This document shows, piece by piece, positions 1 through 15,000 of a stretch of DNA of 64,000 bases. The translations under genes and the position numbers were made by a program. The notes under the pieces are model-generated. The model worked only from the letters and a program-made list of their open reading frames with translations, did not search any database and was not told the DNA's origin. Source of the stretch: Anthopleura xanthogrammica (lineage: Eukaryota > Cnidaria > Anthozoa > Actiniaria > Actiniidae); the NCBI GenBank assembly GCA_964019055.1, contig CAXHSA010000064.1, positions 1 to 64,000 of the forward strand. The letters run 5' to 3'. Each line of letters starts with the position of its first letter. Positions within the stretch are counted from its first letter, which is position 1.

Positions 1-312
1 CTTGATCTCAAGACGTGAACGACTTGCAATTGTTGAATATCGCATTCTGGTGAGAACGATATCGTCTTTTCTCGTTCAGATACTAACCGTTCCCGTTCTA
101 GATTTCGAGTTGCTTATAGTAATCTATGCATGTGTTCTGCCTATATTTATACTTGTTGTTACGCATAGTTGCACATTGAATAGTCTATTATGCATATGTG
201 AATCCAACTACTATATCAAGTAGCTTGATACAGGACAAGGGTCAGTGATTATCATACAAAGTCAAATATTAAACTATGATAATGGTTTATTTTTTTAATC
301 AACTTCTTTCAT

Positions 313-463
313 AATAGTACACTTACGAACGAATGGAATGGAATTCATCGGTACAGGCGCCGTATCATTTTTTTTTAGTTTCAAGATATATTATTATATT
401 TACCAAAACATCTAGAAAACTGAAGCACAAAAAAGGGACGGGAGAAAATTCTGAAATTGAGGC
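313..463 (+). repeat. Dispersed repeat shared with 61655-61805
   Basis: Left member of the direct pair. The stretch 1-650 otherwise shows no exon; it is intron or flank upstream of the first visible Calx-beta exon. Confidence 0.85.
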
Positions 464-650
464 TCTCGGAAATGCGATTTCCAGTGCTTTGATTTTGTGG
501 GGCAATTGCAACATATTTTACCTTACATCCTTGACGGCATTCAGTTTTTTGTATTACCTGTGAACTGGAAATTGGTCAATTACATTTTTCGGTATTTGAA
601 TGTAACACATCACGTTTTATCTTATTTGTTTTTGAATTTCTTTTCCAAAG

Positions 651-3064
651 TTTCTGCCAAACCAACAATTGGTTTTAATTCAACGTCGTCAACTTTAACT
701 GAAATGTTTGTTAAGGTAAATATCTTTCTTGAAAGAACTGTTGAAACAAACGTATCAACAATAATGAAGTAAGTATTCAATTTTTTTCCTTAAGTTTTTT
801 CTTCTTTTCTTCTATCGTCTCCCTTCCTCTTCAGGTCCTCCCTTTTTATCCTTTTTATTTCTTTCTTTCCTTCCTTCCTTCCTTTGATTCTTTCTTCCTA
901 ATTCTTTTTTTCTCTTTCATTCATTCATCCATCCCTCCCTCCCTCCCTCCCTCCATCCATCCATTCATTCATTCATTCATCCATCCATTCATTCATTCTC
1001 TCATTCATTCATTCAATCACCCATTCACTCACTCACCCATTCATTCATCCATTCACTCACGTCACGAAAGAATTGATAATATACTACGAAACGCAATGCA
1101 GCATGGGATAACCGTGGACCCTCCTCTGTAAAAATCATAATTCTTTTTCGACCTTGAATTACAGATTGCTCAGGGAAATTTTATTGTTAAATTACAAGGC
1201 GTTGTTGTTCTAACTTGTTTAATCTGCTCAATTTCAGTTCACTAGTTTCTTATTATCGGCTTTGAGTTGACGGCACTTGTATATAAATACAATAGCTGTT
1301 GTTCTTCACTGCACATCAAAACTATTGTGTCTAATTATGCAAAGCGCCTTTCAAATTTGATGCAAATGAGCCAAATTGAAATGCTTTATGGGTCGTAAGA
1401 AAGCAGCGTATAACTAAAGTTAGTATCTAACAGGCCATGATGTCGTACACACTCATGCTTGCACCGCGCATGCTTGAATAAGAAATAGGCATGAATGTGG
1501 ATAGAGAGGTTTTCGTATGAGGGGGAAACGACACGGCAAATTCGTAGCCGTACTGTAGCCGTAACGTATCTTACCGTAACCGAACTACGCGTTGTGATTG
1601 GATGAATAACTAAAGGCAGTGGAAGCCATTTCGATGTTACGGCCAAGTCGTACCGTGTGCGTGCTGTACGTCCGTACCGTATGCATGTTTCCCACTAATA
1701 CGAAAACCTCTCTATCATTATACAAAGAGCAAGAATGAAGCTTACATTGCAAATTAATCCATAACTTGCTTTTTTTTGGAATTTGCTTACTTATATGACA
1801 AAGCTTGCAATAGACGACTTGCACTAACAATTCACATGACCCCACCCCCCTTAAGACGAGCAGCTGCGTCAAAATGAAAAACAGAATAGACCTCTTTACC
1901 TTCGTTGTTTGTTGGACCCATTTCAGACCACGTGATGCCACTCTTGGGAGTTGATTCTTTCATGTGTAAATATTTTAATAAAAGAACATTTCTCAAGGGA
2001 AATGGGCAAATTGCATACGAAGCTAAAAAGGTCTATTGAAAAGAACAACCTGCCCCGAGTTTCAGCTTTTAACAAGCGAAACAGGAGAAATAGATTTAAA
2101 AAATAAAATTGAATATTTGATAAGGATCTGTATGGGAAAATGCACTGGATGGCAAGAGCTTACCAGCCAACACTTTTCCCATACAAAACCTTATAAAATA
2201 TTCGGTTTTATATTTAATGCCATTTCTCCTATAGTCAACATTATGAGCTGAAACTTCGCCCTCTTACTAAAGTCAAAGTGCTCTTTTTATTTCTGGTGTT
2301 CATTTTGACACAGCTGCTCGACTAACCGCCGATTCCGATGAACTGCGACTGCTAGACTTTGAATACTTCGTTTGCATTAAAAAAGGCCTTAGGTGGACGT
2401 CAATCATTCAAGTGACGTCACACGCGCTCAATATCTACCTTATTTACTACTCGCTTGAACTTTGCTTACGAGATAGGAAGTTTAGAAAATGTGAACAGCC
2501 AGTCTCAAAGCTCTAGGAAAACTGCGAGGCATATTTCGACTAAACTTTCTTGCTGAAAAGAGAAGCTTAAGCGAGTAAACAAGGTGGATGTTGAGCGAGT
2601 GTGACGTCACATCAGTGATTGACGTCCACCTAATGCATTAATGAAAGCGAAGTATTCAAAGTCTAGTAGTCGCAGTTCATTGGAATCGGTGGTAAGGGGG
2701 TAGGGTCACGTGACCTGTTAGTGCAGGTCGTCTATTGGGTGTAAGTCTCTGACTACATAAAAAATTTCATTCAGAATAAATTGCAGTTTACTTTGCTTTC
2801 TCAACAGAGTAGATATAACCGGAACAGCAAAGATGGGTATTGATATTATGGGTATTGATATTATGTCTGATTTTTATGGATTTTCTCCAACGACCATAAC
2901 GTTTCTAGCTGATGATATAACAGAAGTCATCACGCTTCGAATCTACGAAGATCAAGTTGTCGAAAACGTTGAAACTATTGTCCTTACGATCCGAAACAAT
3001 ACCTCTGCATTCGATATAAAAGCTGGCTTCTCGACACACACAGTCTACATAAAAGATGATGACG
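651..3064 (+). CDS. Calx-beta domain 1 (two exons: 651-768, 2808-3064)
   Basis: First half begins after a weak acceptor (ttccaaag) and reads [10 protein letters not shown]..., ending ATGAA|GTAAGT. Second half follows tcaacag at 2801-2807 and contains [15 protein letters not shown] and the closing KDDDG before a GTATGG donor. A short tandem duplication of the codons for MGID lies near the start of the second half. The 2.04 kb intron carries CATT/CCAT-type simple repeats and two MITEs. This domain has I where others have F in the E-T-F signature. Confidence 0.75.
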
Positions 3065-6000
3065 GTATGGGAAAAGGGCAGATTTTATCCTGTCTGTCTA
3101 TCTGTCTGTCTGTATGTCTGTCTCCTTTTCTATCTTTCTGGTTCTTTGTAGAACGAAACAATTCACAAAAGAAAGAGACTACAATGTCTCTACTTTGTCT
3201 ACAATGCGAAAAGGCGACGTCCAAGCTAAATGGGTCTATATATGATCTATATAGATGATGATATTGTTAATAGTAATCGCAATGTTTCTCTAATCAAGAA
3301 CCAGTTTTAATAACTAAATATTCTTTTTGAATGGCTAAAACGAATTCTAGGTTATTCACACACTTAGAAAAATATGAAAAGTAGTACGTAAGTTCTCGCC
3401 TCTCACCGCTATGATTCGATCCCCAGACTCGGCACCTTAAGTGAGTTGGGTTTGTTGGTTCTCTCCCTTGCTTCGAGGGTTTTTCTCCAGGATCTCCGGT
3501 TTTCCTCCCTCCGTAAAAAACATTCGATCTGAGCTGTGCTCCCTGGTCATACATAAGTCGTATGGCGGCTGCCCGAGGCGTCTTCGTACTATGCCTTCGA
3601 CTCGACCACGTTGAACTGTGTCCTTCGTAATTCAGCTCTTCAGCTGCAAGCAAGGATAATTAGCCCCTCCAAATTTATTTATTATCTTAATATTTTCTTA
3701 TTTGTAAATAAAAAAGTAAGTCAATTAGTTAGCCCTAATTCCTTATACTGATCGTAAGTTGATTATATCACTGCAATGTAATTAACCCTTTAGTATTCTT
3801 TTGTAGCTATATCTGTAGTTCTCTCTTGTATGTTGATATTTTCCCCCATTTTTATGTATGTAAAAATAATGTGAATTATATTGAATTTTAATTAAAGAAA
3901 CTTTAATTATTTCTATTACTATTACGTACTATTACATTGAGTCCTATTTTGTTTCCATTTCAGTCAGTATTAAATGTGCAAGTACCCCGGTCAGTGAGTC
4001 TGCGGGAACAGCTGCAGTCACAATAACCAGATCAGGGTCACCACAAGCCTTAAATTATACCCATTCTATCAAGTAAGTATAATTTTAGTACTGTTTAATA
4101 AACGGGTAGGAGTGTTTTATCAGGTTTTAGACCTGATAAAACACGATCTACGAGTTTATTGGACTACTTGAAAAACTTCATGAATAATCCATAAGCCTTT
4201 GGTCGAATTAGAGCGACCATACACGACACGAACATGGACTTTTATACATCGATAGAAGTCTGTACGTAACTGTCATGCGCAGTCGAGGTTTATACGTCAC
4301 TGTCATGTGCAGTCAGTCCCAGAAAGGCTCCCACATTTTGAAGAGAGTATGCCAGTCACAAGACAGGATTGTTAGTGGACTACATCTTGTGGGTTGTCGG
4401 TGATTGCATGTGAGACTGACCTTGATCAGGCTCTAAGTTTTGATTCATCTACTCTTTGAGGCACCTTTATTTCTGATAAGGTTGTTTTCATTAGTATTCT
4501 TTATATAAAAAACACACGTGTGTCTTTATATAAAGATCACTTGAATACTAATGTAGATGAACTTATCCATGCACGTGATGTGTATGGTCGCTCCACTAAT
4601 GGGCCAAAGGCTTATGAATTATTCATGAGTTTTTGAACTGCAGTAAAAAAAACTTGAATTACTTTCAATATTCTTAGGGCTCCCATTGATTTAAGGTGAC
4701 TGTCTACTTTTGAACGCTCGATTTGAGCCCACGATGTGCGCGTGCACAAAAACCGCTGAATAAGATACAAAATTTTGTTGACACGTTTTGAACTTCAACA
4801 GGCAAAACCCTTAAATTTTAGGCTTAATAAATAGGCTTCATTGAAAGAAGTCCTAAGAGCGACTGTCTGTAAAAATCGAGCAAAATCGACTTTTCGTGGC
4901 ACAAGTGAAAAAATCGATTTCGCTCATATTTTGTTTACTGATAGCCCTTAGTATGAAATACATCCTGGTGTTTTTAGTTTTGAAAAATTTGACTTGGTTC
5001 CCGAGAAATTTACAAAAATCGATTTCCGCCCCACGTATAAAAACAAAATAACCGCCGAGATCACAAAAATTAGTGTAAAAATAAGCGCATCGTACAGTTA
5101 AATCACTTATCTATATTTTTTCCAGCATTTTCCCCCCATATATTACGAGACCACAATTTGCATCTTCGAATAGTCGTCAAAAAAGGACGGAAAAGCGTCC
5201 TCAACGGAAAAGGAAAAATGATTTGCCCAGAGATTTTTCTTTTGATTCTGATAGAAATACATTAGAAAAACATTAAATAATCCTCTGGGTTTAGTTTTTT
5301 TTATGATTTAGAAAAAGAGCACATAGTTTTTATAAGCAGTATTTTAAGGCCTTAATTTGCATTTGTGAACTTTGGAAATAATGAGCTTCGTAAATAATTT
5401 TTTTCGGATGTTAAGGAGGCTCCCTAGAGTTTACAGGTATTTGGAGCTATAAGAGAAATCCTTTTATAGCAAAAGCATATCTGCATATCGATGCCTGATA
5501 GACGACCCATATTAAAGATTATGAGTTTAGGATTTGTTTGTGGTAGTAATGATCACGTACAATGTTACCATAGCAACGCTGCATCTGTCATAAAAAGGCC
5601 TATTTTTAACATTAAAAAAATAATAACTCGAATTTTCCATGGCCAATATTCTTCTAAATACATAATATAAAAATCCGCTGGGTTTTTTTATAATATAACT
5701 GCGGCTTAAAAAAATCTTGACATCAGAACGTGAGATATTGAGAAATTTCGATTTTCCTGGATTAAAAAAAAATCTGATGTCAGGATTTCAGTAGCATTTT
5801 GTCAGATACCTTTTTATAACATTGTGAAAAAACTGTATACGTTTGGGAACATTTCACCATGTAATTTTGAGTTAATTTCAATTTGAAAATTAATGTACGC
5901 AAAATAAAAATTCTTCAAGTTTAGTAGTTGCGCATGCGCAAGCATGCTCATTGCATTCTGAATAAATTAAATGAACTGTTTTGAACGTGCAAGTTTGTCA

Positions 6001-9000
6001 AAGTCGTATAAAAATCACTAAACACAAGGGTAGATTTCACGGAGCTTTATTTGCTGCTGCTTCTGTTGCTACTGGTTTGAAATGATTGATAATTCTGGAC
6101 AAAATGCGAGTAGTTTTTGTGACTCTTGGTGCTTTGCCTCTGGACGTCGATGGAGGAAGAGTAAACTCTAGGGAGCCTCCTTAAGAGGGGTAGTCTGTAA
6201 ATGGCACCTGAAGGGTGCAGAATGAAAAAAATCGAAATCGCTCAAATTTTGTCAGAATATAGGCCTTAGTGAATTATAACTGTTGTGTAAGTTTCACTTC
6301 GATCGGATAAATAGTTTAGGAGAACGGCACCGAAAACCATTTTTTCTGATCACTTCCGGTTTTTTCACGCGATTTCACCACAACCCCAAAAACCCTAAAA
6401 ATCACAAAATTTCGCTTTTTTCGGCAAACGATTTAATTTTATGATTTAGCCAGAGATCCTAATCCTCATTTGGATGGATTTATTAAGCATTTTACTTTAA
6501 ATGGAAATATTTTATCGATTTTTACATAATTTTCATTATTTTGAGCAATATTTTTAATCCTATATTGCGAGGCTTATATCTCCAATGGTACATCGATTCA
6601 CATAAATGAACCACCACAGGGAGAAAGAGCAATGTTTTATCTCTACTTCTATCAAATAAAATTTTGGGGCACTCGAAAATTTGAATTTTGGCAAGACGAA
6701 ATACAACCCCTATTGACCCCCAAAATAATGACATCTTGAGTCGTAAGCGGTCACGCTTTATGCGAAAGGTGATCTTTTTGGTTCATTAAACCGCTTATTA
6801 ATAAGCAAGAAACTCAATAGAGTAAAAGATAAAACGTTTATTGAAAATCTGAGAAAATATTAAGAAATTCCAAGTGAAATTTCCATCGTTTTAAGACAAG
6901 CATGTAGCTGAGTCTTCTTGTTGTGACACTCGATACTAACGGACCCTAACGGTTTGCCCCTTTGATTTTCGATAATTTTCGGTATAGATTGCCTTTGAAA
7001 GACCTCAATCACAATATAATAACCTTACCAATACAGTATGAGTAAATTATACCTTAATACACTTGGATTTGTAGAGAATAAACTCGTTGAAGACAGGCGC
7101 GATGCAAATAACTCAACAGTCATGACTTTGCTAGATTGCGCGACAAGTACAACCACAGGTAGCCCGTCATCACTACATCAGATTTATAACTCGTACGTTG
7201 ATTGTACCCACAAGATCAGTTTATTTATATTTTGGATTATTTTTTTAATGTTTGCTTTCATTCATTCATTCATTCATTCATTCATTCATTCATTCATTCA
7301 TTCATTCATTCATTCATTCGTTTATCCATTCATCCATTCATTCATTCATTCATTCATTCATTCATTCATTCATTCATTCATTCATTCATTCATTCATTCA
7401 TTCATTCATTCATTCATTCATACATTCATTCATTCATTCATTCATACATTCATACATTCATACATTCATACATTCATACATTCATACATTCATACATTCA
7501 TACATTCATACATTCATACATTCATACATTCATACATTCATACATTCATACATTCATACATTCATACATTCATACATTCATACATTCATACATTCATACA
7601 TTCATACATTCATACATTCATACATTCATACATTCATACATTCATACATTCATACATTCATACATTCATACATTCATACATTCATACATTCATACATTCA
7701 TACATTCATACATTCATACATTCATACATTCATACATTCATACATTCATACATTCATACATTCATACATTCATACATTCATACATTCATACATTCATACA
7801 TTCATACATTCATACATTCATACATTCATTCATTCATTCATTCACTCATTCACTCATTCATCCATTCATTCATTTATTCATTCATTCTTTCATTTATTCA
7901 TTCATTCTTTTATTCATTCTTTCATTCATTAATCATATTTATTTATCTTATTTTATATAGTTTATTTATATTTATCTTAGGTCATTTATCTTAGGTCCTA
8001 TCTAGAATTGGTTTAAACCGTACATTAGTGTTCCTAAGTTCTTTTGCTCGCGCTTTATTTTCTACAGTGCGCGCTCTGTCTCTTTCCTGTTAGGTTCGTT
8101 TAGATCTGTTTATACACGTAGATCGTATTGTTTCTCTGATTGGTCCTTATATTCGTAAAACGCAAATCGCACGCGCTTATAGTCTTTAAATAATTTGAAT
8201 CGTTGTAAAACATACTTTTCGCCCTGATGATGCACTAGAAGTGCGAAAGCTCGGTATTATATTAAAAAATAGTGGAAGAAACAAACGTAAACAATATTTT
8301 GGATAGTGTTTTTCGATATTTACATTTATATACAATTTTCGACTAATTAATGATTACTCTGGTTTTAGTTTTTTTGTTTTTTTGAATATCAATTTCTTCC
8401 ATCAGTTTATGGCTGATATATTAAAATGACAGAAGTGGATGATCCAGGTATTATTCTGAGAAAAAAAGGGGAGGGGGTCACAAAAATGTACCATTCGTCC
8501 CACCCTAAATCCGCCAACCCCTGATACAATAATTTCAGCATCGATTCTACATGAAGTGAATGGCTGAATGGTGAAATATTTCACCAATCAAATATTCACT
8601 TTATGTAGAATCGATGCTGAAAGTATTGTACCCAGGAATGGGTTAGGCGCACTTTAAAATCAGAAAAATGATGTTTATCAAGCATTAAGATATTTTCACA
8701 AAAACATGAAGAGTGTGGACATGGGTTACACGTTCTACGCATACGACTATGGTACACAGCTGCATGTTTTCAAAACATTACTAATGGTTTCTATGTATGG
8801 TGCCTTGCGCCGTGATAATATTCCTGAAGTGTCTAACTCCAGGTCCTCGCAGATCAGCTGTAGAAAGGCGATAGACAGCTTAGTCAGTTTGTTATTTGCA
8901 AACAACTGACAAAGGTTCACAGATTCATATACTATAGGATGCTTTAGATTACATTCATCCACTATTGTACTGCGAGCTTGAGAGTATGCGGCTTCATCTT

Positions 9001-12000
9001 CAGCAGCTTCCAAATCCTCTTCATTGTCATTCCTGTCTTCCTCTTCTTCCTCTTCCTTATCATCTTTCTCCCCCTGTCCTTGAAGTGTTCCTTTTTTAAG
9101 CTTGGTAGCTGTACGAGAAAAATAGGACTGTACTTGACTGGGTGAGAGGAATTCATCCACTTTGAATATACGTGCACCATCAAAATCCTTAGTATATGGC
9201 ATATCTCGTGCGACAGTTGATGGATTCATTTTGTGCCCCGTTTCTTGACCCCTGAAAAACATTTCATCCAGGAACTGCCGTTGCTTCTTTGTAACACGCG
9301 CGGAAGTCTTGGCCTTTTTCAGTGCCCAGCCTTGTTTCTGGGTTTCTGCATTGGTAGACGTGGCATCAGTTGTCTGTGGTTTCAAACCTGGTTGAGGACC
9401 TTGGCCATGAAGAAGTTTATCATGATATATCACCTTAGCTTTATCAAATAAGCTAGCCTTCTCTTCCTTAAGCTGACATTTACCGTATTGCAAATGATTG
9501 TCAAGGGACGTGTATCGTTGGAAGACTTTTACACATCCCTCGATAGGGCAAGTGAACAGCTGTTCTCTGTGATCATCTTCATCTTCTTCATTTTCCTCTT
9601 CATCCTCTTCATCCTCTTCTTCTGGCATTTTGGATGGCGTCTGGCTTTTTGGTTTTGAGGTGATCTCAATAAATGTACCCTCACTAAATGAACTGTTAAA
9701 GGTCTCTATTCCCAGGGTCTTTGGAACTTTATAGAGAGAAAAATATAAAAACATGTAGATCATTACATATGCATGAGTTAGTGTGTAACTAAATAGATTT
9801 TGATTGATCGAATCGGCTAAGCGAATAATTGATTGATTGATTAATAAGTAATCATCCATGATCGATTCACTTATTTATTATACAGATTATTCAATCGCAA
9901 CCCTGTGCAAGGGCAGATACAGGAATTTTTGAAAGGGGGAGTCAAAATGTCTGAAACATTTAGAAATGCTGATTCCCACTAACCGTGCAATTTTGACCAG
10001 GTAATCATCTTCCCTTCTCCTATTTTGTATGCCTTCCAGTAGGTTAGTCAGTTTTGCACTGAATTGGAAATTGTTGAGGGTGCTTATCCCAACTAACTTA
10101 ACTGCTGGTATTGGCAAAATATTGCTGTCAATAAGAGCCACAGGGACACCACGGACTCCACCACGAGACAAGATAGCATTGCATAGATCGGTCGCAGTTT
10201 GCACATCATGCCCTTCATTAATGTATCGCCGTATATGAGCCTTGATGGTTGCGGCTTTGCGGTCGCATGGGCCTTTACCGCCCTGAGGGTCGCTAAAGTC
10301 AACACGCTCCACCTTAAGAAATAAAGAAGATAATAAAGTGTAACTAAACAAAGCACAAGAGATAGATCTTAAATAAACAAATAAACAGTGTTCAGCGAGT
10401 ATTTTTGAGACTTTTTTGTTCTTTTGCCACCAATAGTACATAACTCATATATCATGATACCTTTATTCCAGTTGCCTTTTTCATCCGATGGCAGGCAGTC
10501 AGCATTGCAGCGCTGTGATAACAGCCTGCATTGTGCTGTCGATAATACGCTTTGGTTAGCTCCTTGTTTTCTGCCTTCAGACATCGGAGAGTATGTTCCA
10601 TGATGGGGATCACTGCATCGCTATCTTGTGAGCATTTTTCAAAAACGTGAACCAGTGTCTGGTGTAGCAGCACACCTGATGATGACTTGTGTATTATCAC
10701 AGAGATGTGCAATGAAATTCCCCGTTTCCCAAACCAATCCGCTTGGGTTTCCCTGTATTTTTGCGGGAGGAATTTCATGGCCCAGTCTTGTGTGGTAAAT
10801 ACTTCATTTGGCTCCAGTTTACTAAACAACTCAATCCGTGCTTTATCCTGCTGGATGGAGTGGAGTTGATGTGATTTCCAAGATTTGATAGCTGAATTTG
10901 CTTGTCTGAATGTGTAGGTGATGTCATCATACTGGTCAGGTGTTAGGCTGTTAGCAGAGTCAGTTATTGCCGTCTCAATCTCATCAAGAACTGAGTTGAG
11001 TTCTTCACAAGATGAACACTGATGGTCATGTTGATGTTTACAGGTGATGTCAAGCCGAGTATCCTCAGGATAACTTAGAGTATGTGACAGGCAGTGGTCT
11101 GCTATGCTACTATTTTCCCTAACGTGGACCTGCGAAAGTATGCAACAAATGTACAGACTTGAGAAATATTCTAATTTTGCTTCAATTCACAGGCTACGAC
11201 TAAAAACTGACATCACTTCATGCTCATTTGACTTTATAAAACTGCAGTATATAGTCAGAGCTGTTGTGAGAACTTTTCAAAACAACAATACATTTAATTA
11301 TGTTACTTACCTTGTAGTCAGTCTTGATGTATTGCTTTCCCTCTTTTAAGGCCTTCTCACAATGGCAAACCCAGGCATGATCACGCCCTTTATTTTCTAG
11401 CTTTGATACCACATCAGTCAATTCATCGAAGGCTTTAGCACCCTCAGCAGATATGTAATCTAGTCCCTGCAAGGACTTGCGAACCGTCGCAGCACATACT
11501 GTAAGCAGTCGTCTCATTGTTGTCTCGCTGAAAGGTTTTATTCCTCTTTCTTCGCAGTACTGACGATACTGCGCACAAATCCTTGATGGAATCATGCACC
11601 TTATTACATTTAGTGTTTCCAGCAGACTTCCATTCGATAGGCGTAAATATCGCTGGCCAAATGGCAGGTCTTGTATAACGTGTGGGCTTGTTATAAACAC
11701 CAGGAAATGGTCAAGTTTGAAATCATCTATACGAACTCTAGGTGTTCTACTGACTGGAACAGCAGCGCCACGTCCGTGTTTCAAGATGTGTAGCCTGGCA
11801 ACTTTGAAGCGATATTCAGTGAGTCCTGGAATAAACTTCTGAATTTCAGCCAATGGAACAATGTCTGCCATAATTGCCAGTACCTGCCTTCTTGTATCCC
11901 AGCCAGCGGCATTTCGGTAAGTCTCAGCCAACGCCTCCAGATATTTCATGTCGATGGGAGATTGGACTCCAAGAGTCTCTTCTACTATGTGGGAGGACTG

Positions 12001-15000
12001 AACAGCCTTCCAAAGGCTACCAGCATCACCTGGCGTGATTACCTCAAGCGCTGATCGCGCGACAATCGCATTTCCTGCTTTGGAGACATGAGTCTTCCTA
12101 GCACGCATGCTCATGTCCTGCCATGCCTTCTTGGGTTGACCAATTGTCTTATCTGACCTGCCACAAGCACTCAAAAACTCGTTCAGCTTCTTTCGTGAAA
12201 GGGCTGGATTACGACCTTTGGTACCATTTGACGATGCAGTGCGACCTGTACTGCCACTGTCAGAAAGAATGACACTGGGATCGTCCCTTACAGTCAGCTG
12301 GTCTAAAGCTTCATTTAGTGAGTCGCTCTCAGGCTCTCAGTACTCTTTACACCAACATCCTAAATAGACAAATTTATTTATTCTTCAGTAAAACGATCGA
12401 TTGTATCTGGAAAACTTCGACTTATAACTAACCTCAAGCTGATCCAAACTTTGTGCTCTAGATCGCCTTAAGATCCCTTTCACCCGAACCCCAAACATTC
12501 AAAAATTTTATCCCCCCCTCTTTTATTAGGAGATAAAAATCCCCCCTGAGTACTTTTAAAATTTAACCCCACTTTTAAATGCATTTAAAAATGTTTCCCC
12601 TACACTCTGAATCTAAATCACTTTCACACAGAAATGTCTTTTCATAGGATTTGCATCAAACAAAATCTTACCAGCTCGGGCCAAAAGAAGATCTGATTCA
12701 GTTTTCAAGGAGGAGTCTCAATATCCAGTGCCCTAAGATGTCTAGCCTGCGTGGCCAGGCCGGCTCCTCGTGGGGGATTGGGGAGAGGGGAGAGGGGAAG
12801 AGCTAGCCCTGCTGGTTCCAATTTCCCTGGCTGAGTCATCACTGACAACAGTTTCAAATTCAATCTAAAGTATTTATTAGCAAGCAAAAATAGTTATACA
12901 AGTGAAATTATATATACAGTAAGACATTTGTGAGGAAAATGAATTACTTACAGAATATAAGTTGAGCTTTGCGTGCCAGTCAGCAGCTACAGTTGATATT
13001 CCCTCTAAGCGGTCATACATATTGATGCCATCCAGGAATGTCCATTGTACATTCCGTGCTCGTTCCTCGAAAAGTTTATCTCCATGAAGAGGGATCTGTG
13101 TTAGCACTTCAGGGTTACCATCTACTGTGGTACAAGGTACATATTTTTCCTGGTCTGTAATAAGTAGTTGTGCCATTTCACCAGCCACATTTGGATTTTT
13201 GAATTGTAGTCCAAGACAGCACTGTACACAAAACAAGGATTAGTTAATGAGAATTATTTACACTTTTATATAAACATGCAGCTGCAATATTCTTCTCATA
13301 TTATTATTTTTTAAATACTTACAATGCTAGATTTGCCAGCCATCTCTGCAGCATGAGTATGCGGAATATGACGGGTAACAACGTCTTGCATAGGTTTGAA
13401 AGCTTTCAGATACCTGCTAATGATTCTGCTGACAAGGATGGCACAGTTTTTCTTGAATACATCTTGTACTTCTTTGACAGGCAGCAGATCAATAAGTTGT
13501 ACGTCCTTTAATGGCTTTTGAGGTGTTGTGTTGTCAAGTAGAGGATTATTCACCCTATCCAAAATGGCATATTGTTGGGTCCAGTGGATAGACTGATTGG
13601 TGCGTTCCTTGGTTTGAATTCTTGCATTGATTGAGTATATTTGGAGTCGCTAGATATCCCCATTTTTTTTTTTTTGAAGTTCAAGAGCTCTATCTGGCGA
13701 CATGCAGATGCCTAAATGATTTAGTCTTAAGATGTCATAGTAGCTGCATCCACTATTGAATAGCACTATAGACAGTCGGTAGGCCAGGGCAGACAAAGTT
13801 GGATTTCGTTGCCTTGCCAAAACTGACGTGGAAAGAGCCATAGCATTAACAGCTCTGTTTCTTCTCTCTTCATTTTGCCGGAGATGTAGTCCACAGGCAC
13901 CGTTAACAACTGAGTACCAAATGGGACACGTAACACTGATTTCGTGTACCAACACTTTGTTACTAAAAGCAGCAAGCTCTTCAGGAGATGAACCTTTTAG
14001 GATGCTCTCGGAACTTAGGGACTGAAATTCGCGACTTACATGCTTACGCAGGACCGCCGGTATATCTTCCATTATTTCAGTCTTCATGATTTAATATATT
14101 ATTGGCCACGGTTTTCCACCTTTTGAGCGCAAGTCCTCGAATCAAAGTGGTACTTATTTGGTCGAAATCCTGCTTCACTACTACCTCGCCATTTGGATAC
14201 GCAATCACTACACGGTCTTCGCTTTCCTTTTTTTCCGATTTTCAACGTATCGATGTTAAAAAAGTTCTTTATCCTTTCTTCGAGCGTATCAGCGTCTTTT
14301 TGAAGGCTTTCTGCTTCTGTCAAAATATTTCGAAGCTTTCGTATTTCGTCTTCATCATCGCAGTTTGATTCTGCCCCGGCAGTATTTTCTTTGTTCGAGA
14401 TTCTCGTTGTTAATATCCCCAATTTCGGGTACAAATTGTAGGTTCTCACACTCAACTAGTAGGTCACATCCACTACTTCCCTCTGGCAGGTCATTCTGTT
14501 CTGAAAAAAGCTGCTTCAAGGCCTTAGGTTCTTTACGAGAAACTTTTGCTACTGGTTTTCTGTTCGGTGTTATCGTAGTTGGAAGTGCCGTCCGTTTCTC
14601 TCTTTCTGGACTGTTAGCCGTTTCTACATTTTCCTTGTCAATCCTTTCACGGATGAACGTAAGATTGTCCACAGCATTCCTAATTTTTCTCCCACAGGGA
14701 CGGCAGATTCTCTCCGAGAGATTTGGAGACTTTAAAACATGTATTCCTATGATTTTACATGCGACGGCAAGAATCAATCCTTTGCTTTCTTTGCGCTGCG
14801 ATGGCTTGAACAAGTTTTCAAACGAACTTTTTGAGCATCCAAATTCGACTTTGAAACTTGTCTAACATATTCGACAGTAATCGTTAACACTTTCTTCTGG
14901 TTTCGGTCTTCTTTTGGTTGTCTTTTTAGGAGTTGCATACATAAAATATTTGATCTACAAGCTTTCATAAATATTGTTTTGAAATGTACGGGCCATGAAG

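Noticed and set aside
3294..3653. 119-codon minus-strand frame
   Set aside because: Lies across a SINE-like repeat; no homology recognised.
7070..7160. Possible extra Calx-beta half ([12 protein letters not shown])
   Set aside because: Only a short likeness; no acceptor and donor in the right phase, and domain 2 is complete without it.
7038..7994. Long open frames reading [16 protein letters not shown]
   Set aside because: Produced by a TTCA/TTCATACA microsatellite that is open in all three frames; no start or splice context.
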